From Prevotella sp. CAG:1058 (GTDB lineage: Bacteria > Bacteroidota > Bacteroidia > Bacteroidales > Bacteroidaceae), in NCBI GenBank assembly GCA_000433175.1, contig HF986701.1, positions 1 to 47,264 of the forward strand: DNA of 47,264 bases, read 5' to 3'. The translations under genes were made by a program, and so were the position numbers. Numbering within the stretch: the first letter of the stretch is position 1; the number at the start of each line of letters is the position of its first letter. Positions 37,359-45,151 of the stretch are shown here, piece by piece. The notes beneath the pieces are model-generated. The model had not been told where the DNA came from, ran no database searches, and saw only the letters and a list, made by a program, of their open reading frames with translations.

Positions 37359-38699
37359 ATGAGAGATTTATCCAGGACTATAATGACTTTTGCTCTTGCA
37401 CTGGCCTGCACGCTTTGTTTCGCACAGACGGGAAATTGGCGCCAGATGCATAAGGTTAAGAGCAAGGAGACGATTTACGGCATAGCGAAGGAATACGGGA
37501 TTACAGTCGACGAACTAACCAAGGCAAACCCGGGCATGGAAGCTCCGGGGTACACTCTGAAGAAGGGCGACTATATATTCATTCCCTACGCCACGGCTGA
37601 TGCAAATGTAAGTGGTGAGCGTGCGAACCAGTCTGCTACTGTTCCCGCAGATGCGCTTAAGGTCGGTGTTGTGCTGCCGTTGCACAATGTGGATGGCGAC
37701 GGCCGCCGCATGATTGAATATTATCGTGGATTGCTTATGTCCTGCGAGGACCTCAAGCGCGAGGGCAAGTCTGTGGCAGTAAACGCTTGGAACGTGCCTG
37801 CCGATGCCGACATTTACCGCACACTTGTCAAGGACGGTATAGACAAGTGTGACATTATCTTTGGTCCGCTCTACTCCAAACAGGTAAAGCCTCTGTCGTA
37901 TTTTGTCAGGGACAATGGTATAAAACTAGTCATCCCGTTTTCCATAACCGGAGACGATGTCGACACAAATCCTGCTATTTTCCAGGTTTACCAGTCTCCC
38001 GAAGATTTTTACGGAATGGCTGCCGCTCATTTTGCATACCGCTTCAAAGACTACAATGTAGTCGTGGTTGACTGCAACGACCGTACAAGCGACAAGGGCG
38101 TATTTACTTTCAATTTGCGAAAGATACTTGAAGAACGTGGCATACCTTGCGCAATAACCAACATAAGTTCTAGCAGCGGTGCTTTCGCCCGCGCCTTCAG
38201 TGCTGTCAAGCCCAATATGGTTGTGCTTAATACCGGTCGTTCGCCGGAGTTGGGTTCTGTGCTTGACATGCTCGACGTACTTACTGGCGAGCATCCGGAA
38301 CTTAAGGTTTCGCTCTTTGGCTACACGGAGTGGCTTATGTATGCAGACCACAACCTCGACCGCTTTTGCAAGTACGATACCTACATACCTTCTACTTTTT
38401 ACTACAACGCATATTCGAGCCGTGTCAAGGCATTTGAACAGCGTTACCGTGCCCGCTTCGGGAGCAGCATGATGGACTATCTGCCACGTTTCGCCATCAC
38501 CGGCTATGACCATGGCATGTATTTCCTGCGCGGAATGATAAGCCAGGGCAGGGATTTCGACGGTTCATTGGAAGACAAGACGGCCTTGCAGACCTATCTT
38601 CATTTTACACGCCCTAAGGTCGGCGGCGGTTACCGTAACCAAAGCCTGTTGTTTGTTCACTACAACCGCGACAAGTCTATCTCCATAATAAACTTCTAA
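37359..38699 (+). CDS. LysM protein with periplasmic-binding (type I) fold
   Basis: This 446-residue protein has a signal peptide (MTFALALACTLCFAQ within the first 23 residues). One LysM domain (residues ~31-77: HKVKSKETIYGIAKEYGITVDELTKANPG...LKKGDYIFIP) binds peptidoglycan. From residue ~99 a Leu/Ile/Val-binding-protein-like region follows (KVGVVLPLHNVDGDGRRMIEYYRGLL...CDIIFGPLYSKQVKPLSYFVRDN). This domain pair is known in Bacteroidota as an envelope sensor or scaffold rather than an ABC-transporter binding protein; that reading is inference. It is 13 bp upstream of the PorT-like gene. A TACATTTG -7-like motif lies at 37323-37330 with no correctly spaced -33. Confidence 0.85.
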   Translation: MRDLSRTIMTFALALACTLCFAQTGNWRQMHKVKSKETIYGIAKEYGITVDELTKANPGMEAPGYTLKKGDYIFIPYATADANVSGERANQSATVPADALKVGVVLPLHNVDGDGRRMIEYYRGLLMSCEDLKREGKSVAVNAWNVPADADIYRTLVKDGIDKCDIIFGPLYSKQVKPLSYFVRDNGIKLVIPFSITGDDVDTNPAIFQVYQSPEDFYGMAAAHFAYRFKDYNVVVVDCNDRTSDKGVFTFNLRKILEERGIPCAITNISSSSGAFARAFSAVKPNMVVLNTGRSPELGSVLDMLDVLTGEHPELKVSLFGYTEWLMYADHNLDRFCKYDTYIPSTFYYNAYSSRVKAFEQRYRARFGSSMMDYLPRFAITGYDHGMYFLRGMISQGRDFDGSLEDKTALQTYLHFTRPKVGGGYRNQSLLFVHYNRDKSISIINF

Positions 38700-38712
38700 G
38701 TATACCAGGCAG

Positions 38713-39462
38713 ATGCGTATTCTGATAATGTCAATACTTATGGCTGTGTCCACGGTGGCAACTGCCCAGATAGGCCAGTATCGGAACGACCTTAGCATAG
38801 GTTTTAACGGTGGTTACATGCTCGGCAACATAGGTTTCACCCCCAAGGTCAATCAGTCGTTTCACGGCGGCATGACAGCAGGAGTGTCATTCCGTTATGT
38901 ATGCGAGAAATATTTTTCCACTGTCTGCGCCGTACAGGCTGAGGTGAACTATGCCCAGGCTGGTTGGAAGGAGAAAATACTCGATGTCAATGATGCACCT
39001 GTCATAAATCCGGTAACAGGCCAGCCCGAGCGTTATAGCCGAACTATCGACTACATACAGGTGCCGGTCTTCGCCCAACTTGGTTGGGGACGCGAGCGCA
39101 GCGGCTTCAAATTTTTCTTCCAGGCCGGTCCACAGATAGGCTTCTGTCTAAGTGAGCGCACTAACGCAAACTTTAACTTAAGCGAGGCTAACATGTCTGA
39201 CCGCGTAAACCAAACTATTGCCCAAGACACAATGGCTGTTGAAAACAAGTTCGATTATGGCATAGCTGCAGGAATAGGTCTTGAGTACTCACACCCTCGT
39301 GCCGGGCATTTCCAGCTTGAGGCACGTTATTACTATGGTTTAGGCAATATCTACGGCGATTCCAAGAAAGACTATTTTGCCAAGTCAAATATCGGCAGTA
39401 TTGTTATCAAGCTTACATACCTTTTCGATATTGTTAGGACAAAAGGAAAGGAATATAAATAA
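38713..39462 (+). CDS. PorT-family outer-membrane beta-barrel protein
   Basis: This 249-residue protein has a short signal peptide (MRILIMSILMAVSTVATAQ) and a beta-barrel pattern: SIGFNGGYMLGN, GGMTAGVSFRYV, AVQAEVNYAQAGWKE, IDYIQVPVFAQLGW, FKFFFQAGPQIGF and DYGIAAGIGLEYS. IDYIQVP is typical of the PorT/outer-membrane-barrel family (PF13568). True PorT is needed for type IX secretion in Porphyromonas, but most family members are not. The 13-bp gap from the LysM gene implies an operon. Confidence 0.85.
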   Translation: MRILIMSILMAVSTVATAQIGQYRNDLSIGFNGGYMLGNIGFTPKVNQSFHGGMTAGVSFRYVCEKYFSTVCAVQAEVNYAQAGWKEKILDVNDAPVINPVTGQPERYSRTIDYIQVPVFAQLGWGRERSGFKFFFQAGPQIGFCLSERTNANFNLSEANMSDRVNQTIAQDTMAVENKFDYGIAAGIGLEYSHPRAGHFQLEARYYYGLGNIYGDSKKDYFAKSNIGSIVIKLTYLFDIVRTKGKEYK

Positions 39463-39740
39463 TTTAATCTGGTTGGATTTTTTTGACTGCAAAATGCCTT
39501 ACAAGATACCATGCCTCGTCATGTAAAAGATAACCTGTTATGTATCAATAGGTTATCTTTTTTACGTATTAAAAGGTTTGTGATATAGTAAGTATTTATT
39601 TGTATTTTATCCCGATACGGAAGAATGGAGTTTTGTGCTGGCTTTGAGCCCATGTAGCCCTTTTGTATTGAAACTCCTTGTATTTATGTCATTAATCATT
39701 ATTTTTTGTGATAATCCTTTCTGTATCGGAAAATAATTGT
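39463..39740. other. Spacer holding repeat array E before the transketolase promoter
   Basis: No gene was seen. The 22-bp repeat array E (39489-39566) lies at its start, just after the PorT-like gene. The rest is AT-rich up to the -7 element of the sugar module. Confidence 0.5.
39489..39566. repeat. 22-bp quasi-palindromic repeat array E (three units, broken)
   Basis: Units start at 39489, 39523 and 39545. The first gap is 34 bp (22 plus 12), then 22. Cores include AAAAGATAACCTGTT and AATAGGTTATCTTTT; these two pair (AGATAACCT with AGGTTATCT). A further AAAAGG occurs at 39571. It is the only array located between tandem genes. Confidence 0.75.
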
Positions 39741-39748
39741 TATTTTTG
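39718..39748 (+). promoter_or_regulatory. Probable promoter of the sugar module
   Basis: TTTC (39718-39721, one mismatch to TTTG), a 19-bp spacer and TATTTTTG (39741-39748). Transcription would start near 39755, ~70 nt before the transketolase start. Confidence 0.55.
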
Positions 39749-39772
39749 CGAATAAATCAAGAAAAACCAACC

Positions 39773-39793
39773 TTAAAGCGGCAGCCGCTTTAA
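39773..39793. promoter_or_regulatory. Perfect 9-bp palindromic stem in the sugar-module leader
   Basis: TTAAAGCGG, loop CAG, CCGCTTTAA. It begins ~25 bp after the -7 element, so it lies in the transcribed leader ~30 nt before the start codon. It could be an operator (repressor site just downstream of the start point) or an mRNA hairpin. There is no T run, so it is not an intrinsic terminator. Confidence 0.55.
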
Positions 39794-39823
39794 TATATAA
39801 AAAACGAATTACTAACTGTATAT

Positions 39824-40672
39824 ATGGAGAACAAAATGAGCATCGCCGAGCTGACACTGCGGAGCGAGGAAATCAGAAAACGATTGTTAGAGGTGGTCTA
39901 TAAGGCCAAGGCGGGACACATCGGTGGCGACTTGTCGTCGCTAAATGTGCTGACAGCGCTCTATTTGCGCATAATGAACGTTGACCCTGCCAATCCGAAA
40001 ATGGAAGGGCGTGACCGCTTTGTGATGAGCAAGGGGCACTGCGTTGAGGCGCTCTATTGTGTGCTTGAGGCTAAGGGCTTCATAAAGAGAGAGTTGGTAG
40101 ATACTTACGGTGACTACTTGTCTCCTTTGGCAGGTCATCCGACAGTGGAGGTTCCGGGCATAGAATTTAATAGCGGCGCGCTGGGACATGGACTTTCAAT
40201 CGGCGTAGGTTGTGCTTTGGCTGCCAAGATGGATGGTAAGTCTTATAAGACGTACGTGCTGATGGGTGACGGCGAACAGGGCGAGGGATCCATATACGAG
40301 GCTGCCATGGCAGGATCAAATTATGGACTTGACAACCTTGTGGCATTCATCGACCGCAATGGATTGCAGATTAGCGACACTACCGAGAATGTGATGAAAC
40401 TGGAGTCTGTTGACGCCCGTTGGCGTGCCTTCGGCTGGGACGTATACGATGTTGACGGCAACGATATGGGTGCCATAGTTGAGTGTCTCGAGAATATTGA
40501 CTATAATAACGGCAAGCCGCACATGGTGGTTCTGCATACTACTAAAGGTTTCCACGTGTCGTACATGGAGAATGTGCTGAAGTGGCACCACGGCGTGCCC
40601 ACGGCCGAGGAGTATGCCCAGGCTATGGACGAGATAACCCGTAGGATAGAGGACCTGCGCGGTCAATTGTGA
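39824..40672 (+). CDS. Transketolase, N-terminal (pyrophosphate-binding) subunit
   Basis: This 282-residue protein carries the N-terminal half of a transketolase. Motifs: GHIGG (31-35), SKGHCVEALY (69-78), GHGLS (121-125), and the thiamin-diphosphate motif GDGEQGEGS (148-156) ending in the conserved Asn (residue 179) of AFIDRNG. With the next gene it forms a two-subunit enzyme that moves a two-carbon ketol unit between sugar phosphates. It heads the module of transketolase N, transketolase C, FGGY kinase and FucI/AraA-like isomerase, which points to a specialised pathway rather than the housekeeping pentose-phosphate enzyme. Confidence 0.92.
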   Translation: MENKMSIAELTLRSEEIRKRLLEVVYKAKAGHIGGDLSSLNVLTALYLRIMNVDPANPKMEGRDRFVMSKGHCVEALYCVLEAKGFIKRELVDTYGDYLSPLAGHPTVEVPGIEFNSGALGHGLSIGVGCALAAKMDGKSYKTYVLMGDGEQGEGSIYEAAMAGSNYGLDNLVAFIDRNGLQISDTTENVMKLESVDARWRAFGWDVYDVDGNDMGAIVECLENIDYNNGKPHMVVLHTTKGFHVSYMENVLKWHHGVPTAEEYAQAMDEITRRIEDLRGQL

Positions 40673-40716
40673 TAATTACGATTATTCAACAATAAATAAA
40701 TCGAGTTTTACAGATT

Positions 40717-41667
40717 ATGAGTTACGAGATAAAGAGTGTGGCCTGCCGTAAGAGTTTTACCGACACACTGTTGGAGCTGGGCAGGCAGGACAAGAATATA
40801 GTAGCCGTTACGACCGACGCACGCGGATCTGTCACGCTGACCGATTTCGCCAAGCAACTGCCCGAGCAATTCGTTGAGTGCGGTATAGCCGAGCAGGACG
40901 CCGTGGGCATAGCAGCCGGTCTGGCTTCTTGCGGCAAGAAGGTTTTTGTATGCGGTCCGGCGTGCTTCTACGTTGCACGCAGCTTGGAGCAGGTTAAGGT
41001 CGACGTGGCTTACTCTGGTCAGCCGGTGAAGATACTTGGTGTGAGCGGTGGTGTGGCTTACGGTGCCCTCGGCGCAACACACCACAGTTTGCACGATATA
41101 GCCGTACTGCGTACGTTCCCTGGCATGCAGGTGGTGTTGCCGTGTGACGCACGTCAGACACGCAAGTTGGTAGAGCAACTTGTTGATTATCCTCATCCGG
41201 TTTACGTCCGCGTTGGACGAAATGCCGTGCCTGATGTTTACACTGACGACGCTTTCGACTTCGAGATAGGCAAGTCTATCCAATTACAGGACGGAAATGA
41301 TCTTACCATAATAGGTACCGGCGAGACCGTATTCCATGCGCTTGAGGCTGGTCGTCGCCTGTCCGCTGAAGGTATAAGCACCCGTGTAATCGATATGCAC
41401 ACGCTGAAGCCTGCTGACACAGATGCCATCATCCGTGCTGCCAAGGAGACCGGACGCATACTGACGGTAGAGGAACACAGCATGTACGGTGGATTGGGAG
41501 GCATTGTTGCTGAGACTGTGGCGCAGAATTGTCCAGTGCCAATGCGTATTTTGGGAATACCTGACGAGAACGCCGTTCATGGCAAACCGCTCGAGATATT
41601 CCACCATTACAAGCTCGACGCCGATGGTATTTACGAGACGGCGCTCGGCCTTGTCAAGGGAATCTGA
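40717..41667 (+). CDS. Transketolase, C-terminal (pyrimidine-binding) subunit
   Basis: The 316 residues contain the pyrimidine-binding and C-terminal domains. The catalytic Glu59 that activates thiamin is in FVECGIAEQDAVGIAAGLA. HHSLHDIAVLRTFPGMQVVLPCDA follows, and the C-terminal domain starts around NDLTIIGTGETVFHALEAGRRL. It lies 44 bp after the N-terminal subunit, so the two are made together. Separate subunits are common in bacteria and archaea. Comparable split enzymes include the apulose-4-phosphate transketolase described for D-apiose catabolism; the substrate here is open. Confidence 0.92.
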   Translation: MSYEIKSVACRKSFTDTLLELGRQDKNIVAVTTDARGSVTLTDFAKQLPEQFVECGIAEQDAVGIAAGLASCGKKVFVCGPACFYVARSLEQVKVDVAYSGQPVKILGVSGGVAYGALGATHHSLHDIAVLRTFPGMQVVLPCDARQTRKLVEQLVDYPHPVYVRVGRNAVPDVYTDDAFDFEIGKSIQLQDGNDLTIIGTGETVFHALEAGRRLSAEGISTRVIDMHTLKPADTDAIIRAAKETGRILTVEEHSMYGGLGGIVAETVAQNCPVPMRILGIPDENAVHGKPLEIFHHYKLDADGIYETALGLVKGI

Positions 41668-41673
41668 TAGTTT

Positions 41674-41743
41674 AAGAGTCGGGAGCCAAGAAAGCCAGCC
41701 TTGTTAGTTAAGGGCAATTCTTGATTCCCGGCTCTTGTTTTTT
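41674..41743 (+). terminator. Hairpin and T run after the transketolase genes
   Basis: AAGAGTCGGGAGCCAAGAA (41674-41692) pairs at 16 of 19 positions with 41718-41736 (the rest are mainly G-U type), and six T residues follow. The kinase starts 23 bp later, so this could attenuate rather than end transcription. Confidence 0.75.
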
Positions 41744-41765
41744 ATTTATCACATTATTGATACTT

Positions 41766-43247
41766 ATGAATTACATAATTTCCATCGACCAAAGTACATC
41801 GGCCACCAAAGCTGTTGTTTTCGACGAAAGTTGCCGCCTTGTGTGCCGCAAGAATGTGCCCCACAAGCAGTATTATCCCAAACCGGGATGGGTGGAGCAC
41901 GACCCTGAGGAGATTTACCGCAACGCGGTTGAGGCCGTTAGGGAGGTTGTGGCTGCCACGCAGGCAGATGGCGCCAACTATTCGCTGGCAATAACAAACC
42001 AGAGGGAGACAGTGGTTGTGTGGAACCGTCTGACAGGCAAGCCTGTTTACAATGCTGTGGTGTGGCAGTGCCAGCGTGGCGAGGAGATATGCAACAGTCT
42101 CAGACAGAAAGGATATACCGATTTTATACGTGAGCGCAGCGGACTCATAATTGATCCGTATTTCGCGGCTAGCGGTGCAAAATGGATACTTGACAACGTT
42201 GAGGGCGCACGTGCTGCGGCAGAGAATGGTGAGCTGGTTATGGGCACCATAGACACATGGCTCGTGTGGAAACTTACGGGTGGCAGGACGTTCGCTACTG
42301 ATTACACCAATGCGTCACGTACGCTGTTGTTTAATATACATACGCTTGACTGGGACGACGAACTCTTGTCGCTATTCACTATTCCGCGTTCTATGATGGC
42401 AGAGCCACGGCCTTGTGACTCGGTGTTCGGTGAAACGACGGTTGAAGGCGTTTTTGCCAGCCCAATAACGATAGCAGGTGTGTTGGGCGACTCCCATGGA
42501 GCGTTGGCTGGCCAGATGTGTTTCGAGGCAGGAATGGGCAAGGCCACATACGGCACAGGCTCGTCCGTTATGGTTAATGTAGGCGAAAAGCCCATAGCCG
42601 CACCGGAGGGATTGGTTACGTCGGTAGGTTTTGCAGCTCAAGGTAAGGTGTTCTATGCATTTGAAGGAAACATCCATTGCACCGGCGCAACAATAAAATG
42701 GATGACTGACAACCTGAAACTAATCAACAGTCCTGCAGAAATAGAGCAGTTTGCCACAAGCGTGGCCGACAACGGTGGCGTCTATCTTGTACCGGCGTTC
42801 GCTGGATTGGGCGCCCCATGGTGGAATTCCCACGCCAAGGCGATGATATGTGGCATGACTCTTGCCACGGAGAAGGGGCATGTGTGCCGTGCCGCCCTCG
42901 AGGCCATAGCATACCAGATAAAAGACCTTGTCGACCTTATGACAAGCCATGCCGGCATAGCGCTGAAGGAGTTGCGCGTGGACGGCGGACCGACCAAAAA
43001 CCGTTTCCTCATGCAGTTCCAATCAGACATGCTCGGTGCTTGTATCAACCGCTCCGACGTAGAAGAGGCTTCTGCAATGGGTGCGATGGTTATGAACGGA
43101 CTGGCATGCAAGGTATGGGCAAGTCTCGACGAAGTTGCCGCATTGCGTACTACGGACAACCGAATTTATCCGGAAATGGCTGAAGATGAAAAGTTGCGGT
43201 TGTATCAAGGCTGGCGGAAGTCTGTTGAAAGAGTTATGGAGAACTAA
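41766..43247 (+). CDS. FGGY-family carbohydrate kinase (glycerol-kinase-like)
   Basis: The start MNYIISIDQSTSATKAVVFD at 41766 carries the ATP phosphate loop; a longer frame from 41721 adds 15 unlikely residues. The 493 residues follow GlpK closely: TNQRETVVVW (Arg80, Glu81), VVWQCQR (Trp100), DPYF (Tyr132), DYTNASRTLLFNIHTLDWDD and the catalytic Asp242. The GlpK motif GDQQAAL is replaced by GDSHGAL, so the Gln beside the catalytic Asp is missing; it helps hold glycerol in the E. coli enzyme. With neighbouring transketolase and isomerase genes, a ketose such as a pentulose or apulose is at least as likely as glycerol. No glpF or glpD is nearby. Confidence 0.85.
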   Translation: MNYIISIDQSTSATKAVVFDESCRLVCRKNVPHKQYYPKPGWVEHDPEEIYRNAVEAVREVVAATQADGANYSLAITNQRETVVVWNRLTGKPVYNAVVWQCQRGEEICNSLRQKGYTDFIRERSGLIIDPYFAASGAKWILDNVEGARAAAENGELVMGTIDTWLVWKLTGGRTFATDYTNASRTLLFNIHTLDWDDELLSLFTIPRSMMAEPRPCDSVFGETTVEGVFASPITIAGVLGDSHGALAGQMCFEAGMGKATYGTGSSVMVNVGEKPIAAPEGLVTSVGFAAQGKVFYAFEGNIHCTGATIKWMTDNLKLINSPAEIEQFATSVADNGGVYLVPAFAGLGAPWWNSHAKAMICGMTLATEKGHVCRAALEAIAYQIKDLVDLMTSHAGIALKELRVDGGPTKNRFLMQFQSDMLGACINRSDVEEASAMGAMVMNGLACKVWASLDEVAALRTTDNRIYPEMAEDEKLRLYQGWRKSVERVMEN

Positions 43248-43375
43248 ACTGTGCAGTATCAGTGCAATACCTGCTGCCAACCGGCAGTTTGAATTGTGGG
43301 CCTGACTTTAAACCATTGGTTATCCAAACCTTAAAAACTTAATCAGATTATTAATACTAAAAGTGAACAAGATTT

Positions 43376-44806
43376 ATGAATAAACAAGCACAAGCAGGTA
43401 AAGAGACGTTCGGACTTATAATCGGAACGCGTGCATATTTTAATTCTGAACTTGCCGTTGACGTTCGCAAGACTCTCATTGAGGAGTTGGACAAGGCAGG
43501 TTACGGTTACGTTATACTTGACGAGCAGGACACACCAACAGGTGGTTCGATGGAGACTGTTGAGGATGGCAAGAAGTGTGCCGCCCTCTTCCGTGCCAAC
43601 CGTGACGATATAGACGGAATAATAGTGTCGCTGCCTAACTTTGGTTTCGAGGTCGGCATCATCAATGCCATTAGTCGTGCCGAGCTGCACGTACCAGTTT
43701 TGGTACAGGCTTGCGACGACCAGAACGACAAGGTTGACCTTGACAGCCGTCGCGATGCATTCTGCGGAAAAATATCTGTATGCAACAATCTTTACCAGTG
43801 TGGCATACCTTTTACAGACACCACTTATCATACTTATTCAATCCACAGTGACTTGTTGATGAAGGACATCAACAAGTTTGCAGCTATCTGCCGCGTTGTG
43901 CGCAAGTTGACCCATGCACGCATCGGCCAGATTGGTACCCGCCCGTTAGGTTTCAACACCTGCCGTTACAGCGAGAAGTTGTTGCAGGCCAGCGGAATAA
44001 CCGTCGTGCCGGTTGACATGAGCGAGATAATCTTCAATGCACGTAAGATTGATAACAACGCTGCAGCTCTCAAGGCAAAGATGGAAGAGATAAGCCATTA
44101 CGCAAAAGTGCCCGAGGCATATCAGGAGAAGCTGGCTTTACAGGCTAAGTTCGGTCTTGCCGTTGAAGAATGGATCGAGGCTAACGAGGTTGACGCAGCT
44201 GCTATACAGTGCTGGGACTCCCTGGAGCAGAATTATGGCTGTGCAGCCTGTGTTACGATGAGTATGCTCGGAGAGAAGCTAATACCATGTGCATGTGAGA
44301 CCGATGTTGCCGGTGCCGTGTCTATGTATGCCCTGAGCCTTGCCTCCGGCCGTCCGTCAGCATTGCTTGACTGGAACAATAACTTCGCCGAGGACCGCAA
44401 CAAGTGTGTATGCACCCACTGTGGCAACTTCCCCAAGAGCTTTGTTAAGAACGACCTTAAGCTCGGACCGCTCGGCGTTCTTGGCCGTACGCTCGGCAAG
44501 GTTAATACATTCGGCGCCGTTTATGGCAAGTGTACAGAAGGCGACTTTACCTTCTTCCGTATTTCTACCGACGACAATCTTGGCTGCATAAAGAGCTATC
44601 TTGGCAAGGGACACCTGACTAACGATCCGTATGGCATGGATGGTTGCATCGCCGTAACGCAGGTAGACAACCTTCAGCAGTTGATGAAGGTTATCTGCAA
44701 GAACGGATTTGAACACCATGTTGCAATGGTGCGTACAGATGTTGTCGACATATTGAGCGAGGCTGTAGACAATTATCTCGGCTGGGACTTGTACGTACAT
44801 GAGTAA
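43376..44806 (+). CDS. L-fucose/L-arabinose isomerase-superfamily protein
   Basis: This 476-residue protein looks like the FucI/AraA fold. The N-terminal Rossmann-like domain contains FGLIIGTRAYFNSELA and IDGIIVSLPNFGFEVGIINAI. A middle domain has GTRPLGFNTCRYSEKLL, and a C-terminal domain has IPCACETDVAGAVSMYAL, GRPSALLDWNNNF and CVCTHCGNFPKSF. The acidic residues typical of metal binding in this superfamily may be the Glu/Asp of CETD. A cluster of Cys residues (CVCTHCG) around residue 342 could bind a metal. It would turn an aldose into a ketose before the FGGY kinase acts. It begins 128 bp after the kinase, without an obvious promoter. The substrate is not known. Confidence 0.8.
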   Translation: MNKQAQAGKETFGLIIGTRAYFNSELAVDVRKTLIEELDKAGYGYVILDEQDTPTGGSMETVEDGKKCAALFRANRDDIDGIIVSLPNFGFEVGIINAISRAELHVPVLVQACDDQNDKVDLDSRRDAFCGKISVCNNLYQCGIPFTDTTYHTYSIHSDLLMKDINKFAAICRVVRKLTHARIGQIGTRPLGFNTCRYSEKLLQASGITVVPVDMSEIIFNARKIDNNAAALKAKMEEISHYAKVPEAYQEKLALQAKFGLAVEEWIEANEVDAAAIQCWDSLEQNYGCAACVTMSMLGEKLIPCACETDVAGAVSMYALSLASGRPSALLDWNNNFAEDRNKCVCTHCGNFPKSFVKNDLKLGPLGVLGRTLGKVNTFGAVYGKCTEGDFTFFRISTDDNLGCIKSYLGKGHLTNDPYGMDGCIAVTQVDNLQQLMKVICKNGFEHHVAMVRTDVVDILSEAVDNYLGWDLYVHE

Positions 44807-44835
44807 TTATTAGGAAAAACAGATAGATGAGACGT

Positions 44836-44888
44836 AAGCAGGCAAAAGGGCGGCAGATGATGCGAACCCTTTTGCCTGCTTGTTTTTT
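44836..44888 (+). terminator. Terminator of the sugar module
   Basis: AAGCAGGCAAAAGGG (44836-44850) and CCCTTTTGCCTGCTT (44867-44881) form a perfect 15-bp stem, followed by G and six T residues. Confidence 0.92.
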
Positions 44889-44962
44889 GTTTATGCTTGA
44901 ATTGTGGATTGTAAACATGAAAAAAATTTTTATGTAAGTCTTAATAATTCGGATATTTTACC

Positions 44963-44970
44963 TAAATTTG
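44963..44970 (+). promoter_or_regulatory. Possible -7 element for the POT transporter
   Basis: TAAATTTG fits TAnnTTTG and would give a leader of ~175 nt before the transporter. No TTTG is found 19-21 bp upstream, so support is partial. Confidence 0.4.
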
Positions 44971-44990
44971 CATTCGGGAAACAAAATGTA

Positions 44991-45131
44991 ATGTTAGCCG
45001 ATGTTGATGCAAGCCGTACAGATGTTTACGGCTTGACAAGTGAAAGTAAACAAGCGATGGGCATTAAGGCGGGATGGCATGTCCCGTGCCGTTTCGTTAA
45101 TCGTGTTTACTCGAAAATGAAAGCATATTAA
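44991..45131 (+). CDS. Possible 46-aa leader peptide upstream of the POT gene
   Basis: An ATG at 44991 opens 46 codons (beginning MLADVDASRTDVYG) that end 20 bp before the transporter ATG. The peptide is mildly basic at its C-terminus (HVPCRFVNRVYSKMKAY). A longer frame starting with GTG at 44904 would begin before the presumed promoter. I do not recognise it. It overlaps the hairpin at 45010-45035, so it may be a real small protein, a regulatory leader, or chance. Confidence 0.35.
   Translation: MLADVDASRTDVYGLTSESKQAMGIKAGWHVPCRFVNRVYSKMKAY
45010..45035 (+). promoter_or_regulatory. Perfect 9-bp hairpin in the POT leader
   Basis: CAAGCCGTA (45010-45018) and TACGGCTTG (45027-45035) pair perfectly around an 8-nt loop inside the untranslated leader of the transporter. 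No T run follows, so it is a regulatory or stabilising structure rather than a terminator. Confidence 0.5.
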
Positions 45132-45151
45132 CAACTTAAAAGTATTATATT

